Source of the DNA: Tupaia tana
Taxonomy: Eukaryota > Chordata > Mammalia > Scandentia > Tupaiidae
Direction: 5' to 3'
Assembly (NCBI GenBank): GCA_026018925.1
Contig: JAKSZU010000009.1
Span: 80,133,090 to 80,197,089, forward strand
Length of the DNA: 64,000 nucleotides
A model generated the notes under the pieces. That model searched no databases and was not told the origin of the DNA. It saw only the letters and a program-made list of their open reading frames with translations. Position 1 is the first letter of the stretch; every line of letters begins with the position of its first letter. Below are positions 22,897 to 34,575 of this stretch, piece by piece. A program made the position numbers and the translations under genes.

Positions 22897-23284
22897 TTCA
22901 ATTTATTTTCTTCTATACATTCAACCACATTATTATTTGTCTTACCAAGTGGATATTTCAACAGGTGAACATTACTCCCTAGTACAGTTGATAAAACTAC
23001 AAAATATCTTCAACAGATAACACCACACCTTTTTGGGTCATTAATTCTTTGTCGCCCTGGCCCTTCACCAAATGTCCTTTCCCAAACCCTCCTCTTTCAC
23101 ACACACTGTATCTGGTATTTACATCTATATACTGTAGAGATGTATATCCTTTAGTCTATATCCTTTAGTCTATTAATTTCTGTCATAGAAAGTGGACAGT
23201 CGGTACATATTAAGTGGGAACATACAATGCCTCTCCTTCATAGCCTGGCTTGCTTCACTCAGCAGTAAGTCTTCCATATTCATC

Positions 23285-26200
23285 CACTTCCTGTGAAAAA
23301 CCAGGGTTTTGCTGTATTTTATAGCTGAATAGTATTCCATTGAGTATATGTGCCACAGTTTTTCTATCCATTCATCTGTTCATGGGCATTTGGGTTTTTC
23401 CCATGACTTAGCAATTGTAAATAGTGCCGCAATAAACATCGATGTGCAAGCACTTTTCCGATGAAGAATTCTTCTGTCCTTTGGGTAGATACCAAGGAGT
23501 GGGATTGCTGGATCATATGGTAGTTCTATTTGTAGATTTTTGAGGAATCTCCAAATTGTTTTCCACAGTGGTTGGACCAATTTACATTCCCACCAGCAGT
23601 GTAAGAGAGTTCCCCTTTCACCACACCCCCGCCAGCACTTATCATTTTTTGTTTTTTAAATCTTAGACATTCTGCCTGGGGTTAGGTGGTATCTCATTGT
23701 TGCTTTGATCTGCATTTCTCTTACAATGAGAGATGTTGAGCATTTTTTCATACGCCTTTTATCTATTCATATGTCATCTTTAGAGAGTGGGTTTTTTTTT
23801 TTTTTTTTCAACTCATTCTCCAATGTTTTAATAGGATTGTCTTTTTCTGGAATAGCTGCTTGAGTTCCTTGTGAATTCTGGTTATCAATTCCTTATCTGA
23901 CACATAGTTTACAAAAATATTTTCCCATTCTGAGAGCTGTCTATTCACACTAATTACTGTGTATTTCACCATGAAGAAACTTCTTAGTCTGATGTAATCC
24001 CACTTGTCTATTTTCAGGATTACTGACTGTATGTTGGGAGTCTTATTTAAAAAGTCTTCTCCTACACCAATGTCTCCCAAAATTTCCCCAGGGTTTTCCA
24101 TGAGCAATTTTATAGTTTAGGGTCTTAGATTTAGATTTTTGATCCAACTTGACTTTATTTTTGTCAGAGGTGAAAGGTAGGGGTTCAGATTCATCTTTCT
24201 ACAAGTGGAAATCCAGTTTTTCCAGCACCATTTGCTAAAGAGGTTTTCTTTTTCTCCTGGATTCACTGGTATCCCTTGTCAAAAATTAGTTGACTGTATG
24301 TTTGGGCATTTATTTCTGGGGACTCTATTCTGTTCCATTGGTCCACCTGTCTGTTTCTATGCCAGTAACATGCTGTTTTGATTACTACAGCTTTGTAGTA
24401 TATTTTTGGGTCATGGAGTGAGATGCCGCCCACTCCATTCTTCTTGTGCAGAATTGCTTTAGCAATACAGGGTCTCTTGTAATTCCAGACAAACTTTATG
24501 ATTGCCCTTCCTAGATCTGGGAAGAATGTGTCTGCTACTTTGCTTGGGATTGTGTTAAATATGTAGATCAATTTGGGTAGAATTGCCTTGTGATTATATT
24601 AATTTTTCCAATACAGGAACATGTGTCATTTTCAGTTTCTTTTTTTATCTTCTTATAGTTTTCCTTATGGAGGTCTTTAACTGTTTTGGTTAGATTTATC
24701 CCTAAGTATCTTATACTTTTTGTGACTATGATAAATGGAACAACTTTTTTCAATTTTATCTCTGTCTGCCTGTTGTTTGTATATAGAATTGCTATAGATT
24801 TCTAAATATTAATATTGTATCCTGAAACTTTACTGTACTCATGTATTACTTCCAAAAATATTTTCATGGAAACCATTGGGTCTTCTATGTATACAATCAT
24901 GTCATCTGCAAATAGAGTTTCACCTCTTCTTTTCCTATTTGAATGTCTTTTATTTTTTCTTCTTTTCTGATTGCATTGGCCAGGACTTCCAGTACTATAC
25001 TGAAGAGGAGTGGAGAAAGTGGGCATCCTTGTCTTGTACCCGTTTTTAGTGGAAAAGCTTTTAGCTTTTCTCCATTGAGGATGATGTTTGCTATGAGTTT
25101 TTAATAAATAGCTTTTATTGTGTTGAGAAAGGACCCTTCTATGCCGATTTTGCTGAGAATCTTGATCATGAAAGGATGTTGTATCTTATCAAATGCTTTT
25201 TCTGCATCAATTGATATGACCATATGGTTTTTATTTTTTTTCCAATTAATATGACGTATTACATTTATGGTTTTGTGTATGTTGAACCAACCTTGCATTC
25301 CTGGAATAAAACTGACCTGATCATGATATATAATCTTTTTTATAAGTTGTTGGATATGATTTTCTACTATGTTGTTGAGAATATTTGTGTCTATAATCAT
25401 CAGGGGTATTGGTCTTTAGTTTACCTTCCTAGTTTTGTCCTTATCTGTTTTAAGGATAAGGGTGATAGAGGCTTCATAGAATGAATTAGGGAGAGATTCA
25501 CCCTTTTGGATCTTCAGAAATAACTTGAGCAGAGTGGGGTTAACTCTTCTATGAAAGTTTTGTAGAATTCAGAGGTGAATCCATCAGGGCCAGGGCTTTT
25601 CTTTGTTGGGAGGTTATTTATTACTGATTCAGTCTCCTGGCTTGTTATGGAACTATTCATACTTTCTATGTCCTCCTGACTCAATCTTGGCAGATTATAC
25701 GTGCTCAGGAATTTGTCCATATCATCCAGATTATCTAGTTTCTTGTCATACAGATGTTCATAAACTCCTCTAATAATGTTTTGTATTTCTACTATGCCTG
25801 CTTCATTGCAGATCTGATTCACCTGGTTCCTTTCTCTCTTCTTAATAAGTTTAGTTAGTTGTGTATCAATTTTGTTTATTTCTTCAAAGAACCAGATTTA
25901 CTTTCATTTATTTTCCGTGTAGTTTGTTTATTTTCTATTTTATTTATTTCTGCTTGGACCCTTATTATTTCCTTTTTCCTGTAGTTTTTTGGATCTTTTT
26001 GCTGTTGCTTTTCCAATTTTGTGAGGCATGATGTTAGGTGATCCATTTGTCTTCTTTCCATGTTCCTCTTATGTGCACTAATTGCTATGAAGTTCCCTCT
26101 TACGACTGCTTTTGCAGTGTCTCAAAGATTATGGAAATTCGTGTCCTCATTGTCATTGGCTTCCATGAACCTTTTGATTTCAGTCTTTATTTTTGCAGTA

Positions 26201-26990
26201 GTTGTGGAGTCATTCAGGAGTAGGTTATTTAGTTTTCCTGTATTTGTGTATTTTTGAGGATTTCTCTTGAGATTAAACTCAAGTTTAATTCCATCATGAT
26301 TGGAGAAGGTGCTAGATATCATTTCTATGCTTTTGAATCTGTAGAGGCTTGCTTTGTACCCTATGATGTGGTCAATCTTCGAGAAGGTTTCATGTGGCAG
26401 TGAGAAAAAAGTTTATTTCGTGGTTTCTGGATGGAAAGTTCTATAGATGTCTGTTAAATCCATTTTATTTATGGTATCATTTAGATCCATTATCTCTTTA
26501 CCTATTTTTTGTCTAGATGATCTGTCCAGAGGGGATAGTGCAGTGTTGAGGTCTCCAACAATTAGTATGTTGTAGTCTATCTTCCCTTTTAGATCTAACA
26601 GTCTTTCCTTCACATATTTGAGTTCTCCTGTGTTAGGCGCTTAGATATTAATAAGCGTTATGTCTTCTTGGTTGATTGACCCTTTTACTACAATATACTG
26701 CCCTGTCTCTTCGAACAGTTTTTGTTTCAAAGCCTATTTTGTCAGAAATTAGTATTGCGACTCCAGCTCATTTTGGTTCCCATTTGGAAGGAAAACCTTA
26801 CTCCAAACCTTTACTTTCAGTCTATTTATGTCTTTATCCATGAAGTGGGTTTCCTGTAGGCAACAGATAGAGGGTTTCTGTTTTTTAATGCATTCAGCCA
26901 GTCTGTGTCTCTTGATTGGATAATTTAATCTATAACATACAATGCTGTTATCGATGTTACTGGACCTGTCCTGACGTTTAAGTTGGCCAT
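23285..26990 (-). pseudogene. L1-g ORF2
   Basis: The ATG is complementary to 26988-26990. Blocks read in order: endonuclease (26413-26613 includes the GDLNTALSPLDRSS motif), segment before the palm (25514-25822, [17 protein letters not shown]), palm (25101-25400 with [13 protein letters not shown]; 24802-25026 with [13 protein letters not shown]), thumb (24263-24571) and C-terminal region (23380-23580, [15 protein letters not shown]). The catalytic aspartates are retained, but frameshifts and stops split it into more than six open pieces. It is the best-preserved ORF2 in the window. Confidence 0.9.
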
Positions 26991-27034
26991 TGTCTTAGTT
27001 GCCTTTTACTCCTTTGTTTCTGGCTGTTACTTCT

Positions 27035-27999
27035 TTACTTTTCCTGGAACAGTACTTTCTTCAGGGTTTCTTGGAGAGCTGGCCCGGTGTTGGCAAATTC
27101 ATTCAGGTTTCGTTTGTCTAAGAAGATTTTAATCTTTTTTCCCATATGAAGGATAACCTTGCAGGATACAATAATCTTGGTTGAAATTATTTCTCTCTTA
27201 ACACTTTCAATATGTCTTCCCATTCTTTACTTGCTTGCATTTTTTTTCATAGAGAAGTCCAGTGTTAGCCTGATGGGGTGACCTTCATAAGTCACTTGTC
27301 GTTTTTCTCTTGACAGTTTTAGTATCTTATCTTTGTCTGTGGTCTTTGCCAGTTTGGTTAAGATACGCTCTGGGGAAGATCTTCTTGGGTTGATTCTATT
27401 TGGGGTCCTTTGTATTTCTTGGGTCTGGATGCTTGACTGCCTCTCTAGACTTGGGAAATTTTCTTCTAAGATTTCATGGAATAGATTTTCCATGCCCTTA
27501 TTAGTTTCTTCATCTTCTGGGATACCAATTATTCAGAATTAGGGCATCTAATGGAATCTAGTATTTCTCATATATTATCTTCATTTTTTTTGCTATTTTC
27601 TCTATCTTTTGGATTGTTTTCTTTAGGTCAGAAGTTTTATCTTCTACATCAGAGATTCAATCTTCAGCATGGTCTAATCAACTTTTAATGTTTTCAAGAG
27701 AATGTTTGATTTACTGTATTACAGACTTCACCTCCAATAGTTTTATCTGATTCTTTCTTAGTGTGTCCATTTCTTCCTTCATATCGAGGGAAGACTTTCT
27801 CATCTCCTGTAGTTCATTGTCTCTTTTCTGTTCCAGCTCATAGAATTTGTTCACCATGAATGTTCTAAATTCTTTCTTGGACATTTTGGTAACATGTTCT
27901 ATTTTTTTCAAGAAATGGAATGGAATCACAGTGTTCTTTTGATAGAGACATATTTCCTCCTTTATTCAGACCTGAGGTTATTCTTCCACTTCTAACCAT
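27035..27999 (-). pseudogene. L1-g ORF1
   Basis: The probable start is the ATG complementary to 27997-27999. The coiled-coil entry is at 27711-27929 (KEFRTFMVNKFYELEQKRDN) and the RRM-to-CTD part at 27227-27493 (MENLFHEILEENFPSL, RRSSPERILTKLAKTTDKDK). The final C-terminal residues end in a stop at 27035. The span is about 321 codons with at least two frame changes. ORF2 begins 45 bases downstream. Confidence 0.87.
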
Positions 28000-28717
28000 T
28001 GGGAAATATGTTCCTTTTGGAATACCTTTTAAGAGAATGTTTCCTCAACTAGGAGCAAGTGTGTTTCCCTTTTGCTGTGGAATGAAAACTACAGAAGACT
28101 GTCTTCTGTTATGTTTAGCAATGTGTCCAAGGAGGAGTATTCTCTTCAGGTGTACAAAGTAAAATATCTTCTTATTCTCAGGTGGTTCAGTAAATGGGAG
28201 GATCCCAGAGACTCTTAAAATACTAGAATATTTCAGAACTGTAATTTTAGACCTATGTAAACCACCAGGGAGGGCAGAGATGAAGAAAGAGAAGACAAAG
28301 TAAGTGGGAAGAAAATAATAAGGAGAATAAAGAGAAAGTCGTGTGCCACGCTCTAGCATGTGTTTTCACCAGGGGTCTGAAGATGGAAGTGGGGTGCCTG
28401 TAGGGCTGAGGACGATCCTATGTGGTAAGGAGAAGAAAGTAATTTATAAGTGAAAGAAAATGAGAAAGAGAAAATGATTTTTAAAAAGAAAGAAAAAAGT
28501 GTACCTGGCTTACAGAGAGAGGATTCTCTGGCGTGGGGGTCCCAGTTCTTTGGCCCAGGGGTCTGAAGATGGAAGTGGAGTGGCTGTAAGACTGCGTGAA
28601 ATTCTGGCTGACAGAGAAAGGGGTCTCTGGCTTGGGGGTCCTGGGGCTGGAGCTGGGGCGGGGATCCCTGCCTCAGTGTTCCTTGGCCCAGGGGTCCAAA
28701 GATGTAATTCTGTACTT
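28000..28717 (-). promoter_or_regulatory. L1-g 5' UTR with imperfect monomers
   Basis: The segment GGTCTGAAGATGGAAGTGG occurs at 28374 and 28559 and a diverged version at 28692, spacing about 185 and 133 bp. A second motif (CTGGC.TGGGGGTCC) recurs at about 28528 and 28628. This implies tandem or partly tandem promoter units different from those of L1-a. Confidence 0.65.
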
Positions 28718-28734
28718 GTTTATCAGAGAATGTT

Positions 28735-29592
28735 TTTATTTTTATTTTTCATATGAAGGATAATCTCGGTGGGTAAAGTATTCTTGGTTGAAATTGTTTT
28801 TCATTTAACACTTTGAATATATATCCCCATTTTTTCCTTGCTTGCATTGTTTCCCATGAGAGGTCCTTTGTTAGCCTGATGGGATAGCCTTTGAAAGTGA
28901 TTTGACATTTCTCTCTTGCCAATCTTACTATCTTGTATGTGTCTGTTGTTCTGTTCAGTCTATCTATAATGTGCCATGGAGAGGATCTTCTTGGATTTAT
29001 TCTGCTTTGGGTTCTTTGTACTTCTTTTGTCTGGATGTTTAAGTGCCGCTCTAGACTTGGGAAGTTTTCTTCCAGGATTTTGTGGAATAGATTATTCATG
29101 CCCTCATTAGTTTCTTCACCTTCTGTGATACCAATTATTTGGGTGTTTGAGCATTTCATTGTATCTAGTATTTCTCATATAGTATCCTCAGTTTTCTTAG
29201 CATTTTTGATAATGTTTTCTAGGTCATTGGTTTTGTCTTCTACCTTTGAGAGTCAATCTTCTGCATGGTCTAACCTGCTTTTAATAATTTCAAGAGAGCT
29301 TTTAATTTCCTTTATTATAGCCTTCATATCTAACAGTCCTGTTTTATTCTTTTTTATGGTATCCAATTCTTCTTTATATCGTGAAGAGACTTCCTCGTCT
29401 CTGGAGATCAATGTCTTTTTTCTCTTGCATCTCACAGAATTTTGCTATAAATATTCTAAATTCTTTTTCTGACATTCTGGTAATATCCTCTAACTAATAT
29501 TTCCCTATGTGGAGACAAGTTACAGTGTTCCTTGCTGGAGATGTATTACTTGATTCTCTCATCCTTGAGGCTCTTCTCCAATTTTTAGTCAT
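28735..29592 (-). pseudogene. L1-f ORF1 (main part)
   Basis: Start ATG is complementary to 29590-29592. The coiled coil is seen at 29253-29435 and the RRM/CTD block is open for 136 codons at 28749-29159 (NTQIIGITEGEETNEGMNNLFHEIL, AREKCQITFKGYPIRL, ARLSFI). The last few residues of the ORF lie at 22690-22775, on the far side of L1-g. Confidence 0.85.
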
Positions 29593-29886
29593 TTGATAAT
29601 GTATTCACTTCTGCCTAACTAATTGGAGAAGGATTCTGTGACTGTGAGCTTAAATCTTTCCCTTACAGTGAAATAATTCATTGCTATTTTCTCTCTTCTA
29701 CTGTGTCCTCCATTGTGGGAAAAATAGGAGGAGTTTTGCAATCTGATTTATGCAGAGAAATTTTTCTATTTTTGAAACCACTTCAGTGAAGTGCAAAAAA
29801 TTCTCTAAAGCTCACAATGTTCAGATATTAGTTACTAATCATCTCTAGGCAGTGGATAAGGACTGAACTATAAAATAGGAGAGTAA

Positions 29887-30594
29887 GAGGCCAGGCCTTC
29901 AGAAGAAGATTCCGCATGGCTCCTGCGAACTAGGTATTTCAGGGCACATGAGAAATGAAAATTTTCTACTGATAATTCAGCTTCCAGCAAACAAGCTAGC
30001 AGTAGGGAGCCCACCACCCCCAGCCTCCTGTCTCTGTTTCTGTGTCTCTGTCTCTGTCACTCCCTGCTTCTGTCTTCCTTTTTTTGTAATTTTTCCTTTT
30101 TACATTTTTTTAAAGGCAAAGTTTTTCCTCTTGCTCTCAGATCCACCTTTTTATCTTGTTAATTATCGCTCTGGTCCTCCCACCCAGGCAGGTGAGGCCA
30201 GGCCTTCAGAAGAAGATTCCACACGGCTCCTGTGAACTAGGTATTTCTTGCAGTGCACCACGTGGTTTTCTATTTTGTGATTTTTTTTTTTAAAGAAAAA
30301 GAGTAATTAAATTTTTTTTCTTTTTGTTGTTGTTTCTCTCTTTCTTTTTCATTTTCCTTTTTCTCATCTGTCCACTCTCCAATATCCATTTAATGTGTTT
30401 TTAGACAGATCTAAGAGCACTGTAGCTAAACATCCAAATACTAATAGGGTTAAAATATTCCTCAATATCTACTGAATCTGCTGCACCAGTGATCACAACA
30501 GAACAGCAAAGAGACTCTATATCACCTCTGTCTGCTTGCTCCTGAAAATTCAGAGTGAACTTCAAGAATTTGAAAGAAACTCACCATCCATCAG
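29887..30594 (+). promoter_or_regulatory. HAL1-B 5' UTR with two 307-bp monomers
   Basis: GAGGCCAGGCCTTCAGAAGA occurs at 29887 and again at 30194, each followed by similar text ending in GAACTAGGTATTTC. Between and after are CT-rich and T-rich tracts. HAL1-D has the same arrangement. A promoter role is inferred by analogy with monomeric L1 5' UTRs. Confidence 0.75.
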
Positions 30595-31589
30595 ATGGCA
30601 AGAAATCACCACCAGATCACAAGAAATATGGGAAAACAAGAAAATACCTCTCCTCCAAGGGAAAAGAGTAACTCTTCTTCATCCACAAGCAGTTCAGTGA
30701 AAATCATGGAAATGTCTGATAAGGAATTTAGAGCATTCATAATGTCAAAGCTAGCAGAGATGAAAGAGAAGAGAGATAATGAACTGCTAAAGAGAAAGGA
30801 GAAAGAAGTTGACGAGTTCCAGGAGATGCGGAAATTCTTGCAAGATCTAAAAGAGGAATTACACACTTTACAAAAGACTCAAACAGAACTGCTAGAGATG
30901 AAGTCTATAATACAAGAAGTAAAAATCTCCCTTGAAAGTATTAAAAGCAGACTAGACCATTCAGAAAATAGAATCTCAGATGTAGAAGAGAAAATGGCTG
31001 GCCTAGAAAAATCAACCACGAAGACTGAGAAAATGGCTCAAAAATTTGAGAATAATATACGAGAAGTACTAGATAACATCAAATGTCCAAACATCCAAAT
31101 AATTGGCATTCCAGAAGGTGAAGAGACCCATAAGGGCATTGATAATCTATTCCATGAAATCCTGCAAGAAAACTTTCCAAACCTAGAGAGGCATTCGAAG
31201 ATCCAGTCCCAGGAAATACAAAGGACCCCAAATAGAATCAACCCAAGAAGATCTTCTCTAAGACACATTATATCCGGGTTGACCAAAGCCACAAAGACAA
31301 GATACTAAGATTGGCATGAGAAAAACATCAAGTTACCTACAAAGGACATTCCATCAGGCTAACAGCATATCTCTCATCGGAAACAATGTGAGCGAGGAAA
31401 GAATGGGAAAATATATTCAAAGTTTTAAGAGAGAAGCAATTTCAGCCAAGAATACTGTACCTGGCAAGATTATCTTTCATGTGGGAAGAAAAGACAAGAA
31501 CATTCTCAGATAAACAAAACCTGAAAGAACTTACCAGCACCGGACCAGATCTCCAAGTTCTCAAGGGTGTGCTATATCAGGAAAATTAA
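30595..31589 (+). pseudogene. HAL1-B ORF1-like protein
   Basis: ATG at 30595 opens 237 codons to 31308. Residues 1-40 are Ser/Lys-rich and probably disordered (SPPREKSNSSSS); 40-60 carry MSDKEFRAFIMSKLAEM; 60-165 form a heptad-rich coiled coil; 165-215 are the RRM-like part (NIQIIGIPEGEETHKGIDNL). A small deletion near 31290 shifts the frame. The C-terminal domain then continues in another frame, with an in-frame TGA at 31389-31391, to a stop at 31587. This is the longest open stretch of any retroelement protein here. A binding role on L1 or HAL1 RNA is inferred from ORF1p. Confidence 0.87.
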
Positions 31590-32590
31590 ATAGAGATACT
31601 AGGAAATAAGAGTTCAAAAACTAAGAAAGTGGCCAACTTAATCATAGGGACAAGTCTGGAGTTGAATATTATATCCCAGAATTTAATCAGGAAAATTGAA
31701 ACAGAACAGAAGACAAAAGTACATGAGACTGATAGGTTCGGGCACCTGCCATTTGAACAGAATCCTAACCTGTTTCCTGGCTTTAAGCAAAGTTCCTTGG
31801 CATTTCTTTGATTTAAGTTAAAACTGGTTTTCTTAATAGTAACGAGTAAACTCACCACTTAAACTAGTTAGATTATATAAGAAATTGTGTGATCAATACA
31901 ATGTAGGTGGTAAAGGAATGGGAGACAATTGTAGACACCAGAGATAGTGTGAGAAGAGGGTGGGAAAGACAGAGGGTCAGAAAGAGGGGTAAAAATAATT
32001 CTAGGAACTAGAGATGGAAAATGTTTTATAATATGCATGATTAAGTCACTATGCAGTATATTCTGGATGTGAAATCACATTTTGTATGCTGTGATGATGC
32101 TTAGGGAAAGAATGTAAATTACGTTAAAAAAAAGTTTCAGGAAATAAAAATATCTATTTGATGACTGCAGTAAGATATATAGACTCAGCTAGGTGCTACT
32201 TTATAGGATGTGTAAAGTTAGACTTGTGTTCATGAAAATGTATATATCACCTGTGTTTGCTATGAAAATATTTAGATTAATTAAGGTCTTTAGCAATTCA
32301 ATAAAATTTTGTGTGGGGGGGAAACAGTATAGAAAGCAAACATAGATACCAGAGACAGTGTGAGAGGAGAGTGGGAGATGGCAGAGGGTAAGAGATAGGG
32401 AATCAAGGATGGGGGGAAGAAAGCAAAACATAGAGAAAACAAGAAATGGAAAATTATTTGCTGACAATAACATTTTTGTTGATGTGCTTGATTGAGACAA
32501 TATACAGTGTACTCTGGATGGAAAAATCTCATTTGTATGCTGTAATGATGTACAGTGAATGAATGCAAATAAATAAATTGAAAAAAAAAC
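31590..32590 (+). other. HAL1-B 3' UTR of two related modules
   Basis: Module 1 (about 31860-32130) and module 2 (about 32160-32580) share a common order: an AGACACCAGAGATAGTGTGA-like segment, a GTGGGA/AGAGGGT tract, GGAAAAT, a segment with ACAGTGTACTCTGGATGGAA and a terminal TGTATGCTGTGATGATG/GAATG..AAAT. An A-rich linker (32125-32150) separates them. Confidence 0.75.
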
Positions 32591-33090
32591 AGGAGAGTAA
32601 AGTAAAAGAAAAGGAGTAGGAAATAGAGGATTAAAAAGCAAAGGAAAAAGAAGGAAAAGTACTAAAAAAGGAGAAAATAGAGAAATAATGTCACAGAACG
32701 TGAAATTGGGTTAAAATTTTTTTTTAAAAATGCCACACGCAGTTTTACACTGTGTGAAGCAAAGACCCAATACAGGCATAGGTGGAAAATTCTGGAGAAT
32801 TTCTGTTATAGATAGGGAAGAAGAGATAAATTAACAAGAGAAAAGCACAAACAGGGCAGAAAGCTGTTGGTTTTTGTTTTTGTTTTGTTTTTTTTTTTTT
32901 TTAAGAGGAAAAAAAAATTAGAAGGGACAGAGAAGAATAAGAGGGAGACACTTGTGTATCTGACACTGGGGTCTGTGGGAGAGGCCTGGCTGTGGCATGA
33001 GGAAGGCGTCACAGCCCTGAAGCTGACCCACAGAGGCCCAACACAGGTAGAAGTGGAGAAGCCTGGAGGCTTTATCAAGCTGCTAAAACT

Positions 33091-33480
33091 TTTCATTTTA
33101 TTTCTCATATATAGAAACATCTATTCTTGTTGTTTTGCCTAGAGACAAATTCTGAATAACAGGAGGCAATTGTGCATACTTTCAGCAGAAAGTTTAGTTG
33201 GATATTAAATTAGAATGTAATTGCTGGAACAAATTATTCTTTTATAACAGGTGAAGGCATTCGTTACAATACGGTCACAGCTTTTCTTTTCACTCTTCTT
33301 AGGACCTGAACAGAAAGATACAAATAGCAGGAAAGTGGAAAATCAGAGAATGTAATAAAAATACAGTCCAGAATGGGGGAAGGGAGGGAATTCTCTTCTT
33401 ATTTCAGTACTTGATGGGGGTTAGACTGGATTCACACCAGATTAGGGAACTTGGGATCCTATAGATTGTGTTTGGTTTTG
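33091..33480. other. Unassigned sequence
   Basis: No gene or repeat recognised. Confidence 0.4.
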
Positions 33481-33660
33481 TCGTTTACTTATCAAGTGAC
33501 TTTAGGCAAGTTACTTTTACCTCTCTAGGCTAAATTATCTCATCTGTATAATGAGCATAATAATACCTACCAAACCAAGGTTGCTTCAGAGATGAAGATA
33601 GACAAATATGAATGTGCCTGGCATGGTGCTTGTGAGATAATTAGTAGTCAATACATATTA
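33481..33660 (+). mobile_element. MIR SINE
   Basis: The core is diagnostic of mammalian-wide interspersed repeats: a segment with GGCAAGTTACTTTTACCTCT, then CATCTGTATAATGAGCATAA, AATACCTACC and GTGCCTGGCATGGTGCTTGT, ending in a segment like CAATACATATTA. The unit is old and degraded. Confidence 0.9.
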
Positions 33661-33944
33661 GCTATGATTATTTTGACTATTGTTCAAATTACCTAGACCT
33701 TAGAAATAACACCCCCAAAATTACTATTGCTATTATCTTTGAACATATTACAGCATTATTAACTAGCTTTGAATGCAATGTTGCCATCTTATTTTAGTAT
33801 TGTTTTCCACTCCTTATATACAATGTATCACATACAGTATATGTGTGTGTTTCTCATTTTCTTCTTAGAACCATCTTTGCCATACTGTTAATTTTCTCAT
33901 TAATGAGTTAAATATATTGATTTAACCTGTTTTCTGTTGCTTAA

Positions 33945-34262
33945 TAACTGAATACCTGAAACTATATGATGTATAAGAATAGAAATTTATTTAGCTTGCA
34001 GTATGGAAGTCCAAGGTCAAGGGGCTGCAACTGGTAAGAGTATTCTTGCTGGTGGAAAACTAGGTTGGAGTGTATTGCATGACAAGATAAAACAAGAATG
34101 TGTTAATAACTGTGTCTCATTCCCTCTGCTTATAAATCCACCAAAAGTCAATCATGAGGGCCCCAACCTGAAGACCTTAATCCTAATCACCTCTCAATCT
34201 CATCACAATCAGAACCAAATCTCAGCACATGAATTTATGGGGTAAACATTCAAACCATAACA
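33945..34262. mobile_element. Ancient mammalian LTR-like repeat (MaLR-type?)
   Basis: Text such as TGAATACCTGAAACT, AGAAATTTATTT, GAAGTCCAAGGTCAAGGGGC and ACATTCAAACCATAACA belongs to an old mammalian interspersed repeat seen in antisense in many genomes. I think of MaLR/ERVL LTRs, but the family needs a repeat search. Confidence 0.4.
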
Positions 34263-34325
34263 TATATCTTTGATATGAGATCACTGTGCATACTACATAT
34301 TTTTATGTGAGTCATGTTTTAACTT

Positions 34326-34575
34326 TGTTTTTAATTGCTAAAAGTCACATGTGCTCACCAAAGAGAAATGGAGAGATGGAGAGAAAGGAGAGACAGCATG
34401 CACCCTACCCCACCCCTGACTCAGGCATTATGCCTCAGTCCCTTCTCCTCCATTTACCTATCTTTTTGGGATTTGGAACATTCTCACATGCACACACCTC
34501 TTTTGTATTTTAAGATTTGAACTTTTGTCAGCATGTGAGATCTAGCTCCCTTAATCACTAGGCCATTATGGGCCC
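34326..34575 (-). mobile_element. Older SINE-A relative
   Basis: In the sense direction it has an A-box-like AATGGCCTAGTGATTAAG, a segment AATGGAGGAGAAGGGACTGA shared with SINE-A and a CT-rich tract. A 13-bp duplication CATGTTTTAACTT lies at 34313-34325 and 34576-34588. The body is diverged from the young copies, so it may be an ancestral subfamily. Confidence 0.8.

Larger units (their letters stand above)
22897..28717 (-). mobile_element. L1-g, nearly full-length LINE-1
   Basis: A 5.8-kb minus-strand element with 3' UTR (22897-23285), ORF2 (to 26990), ORF1 (27035-27999) and 5' UTR (to 28717). It interrupts L1-f ORF1: host sequence ends near 22775 and resumes near 28735. Similar segments TTTGTCAGAGTTCCTATT and TTTATCAGAGAATGTTTT flank it and are the probable aged duplication. 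No SINE has inserted into it. Confidence 0.87.
29887..32590 (+). mobile_element. HAL1-B, full-length ORF1-only element
   Basis: A 2.7-kb plus-strand element inserted in the L1-f 5' UTR, bounded by a perfect 10-bp duplication AGGAGAGTAA at 29877-29886 and 32591-32600. Order: two 307-bp promoter-like monomers (from 29887 and 30194), leader to 30594, ORF1 (30595-31589), a first 3' UTR module ending near 32130, an A-rich linker, a second related module to about 32580, and an A-tail. There is no ORF2 and no room for one. It is the reference copy for the family. Confidence 0.9.
29593..33090 (-). promoter_or_regulatory. L1-f 5' UTR, split by HAL1-B
   Basis: The 5' UTR lies at 29593-29886 and 32601 to about 33090. 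Two related segments CCAATACAGGCATAGGTGGA (32769) and CCAACACAGGTAGAAGTGGA (33038), about 269 bp apart, suggest long monomers. The outer boundary near 33090 is approximate. Confidence 0.6.

Noticed and set aside
22618..23020. Open frames of Tyr/Ile and Cys/Val/His/Thr repeats
   Set aside because: Translation of TA, TG and CA microsatellites.
30595..31308. Functional host gene from the 237-codon HAL1-B frame
   Set aside because: It is part of a complete transposon with target duplication and a frameshift before the C-terminal domain; related copies are all broken.
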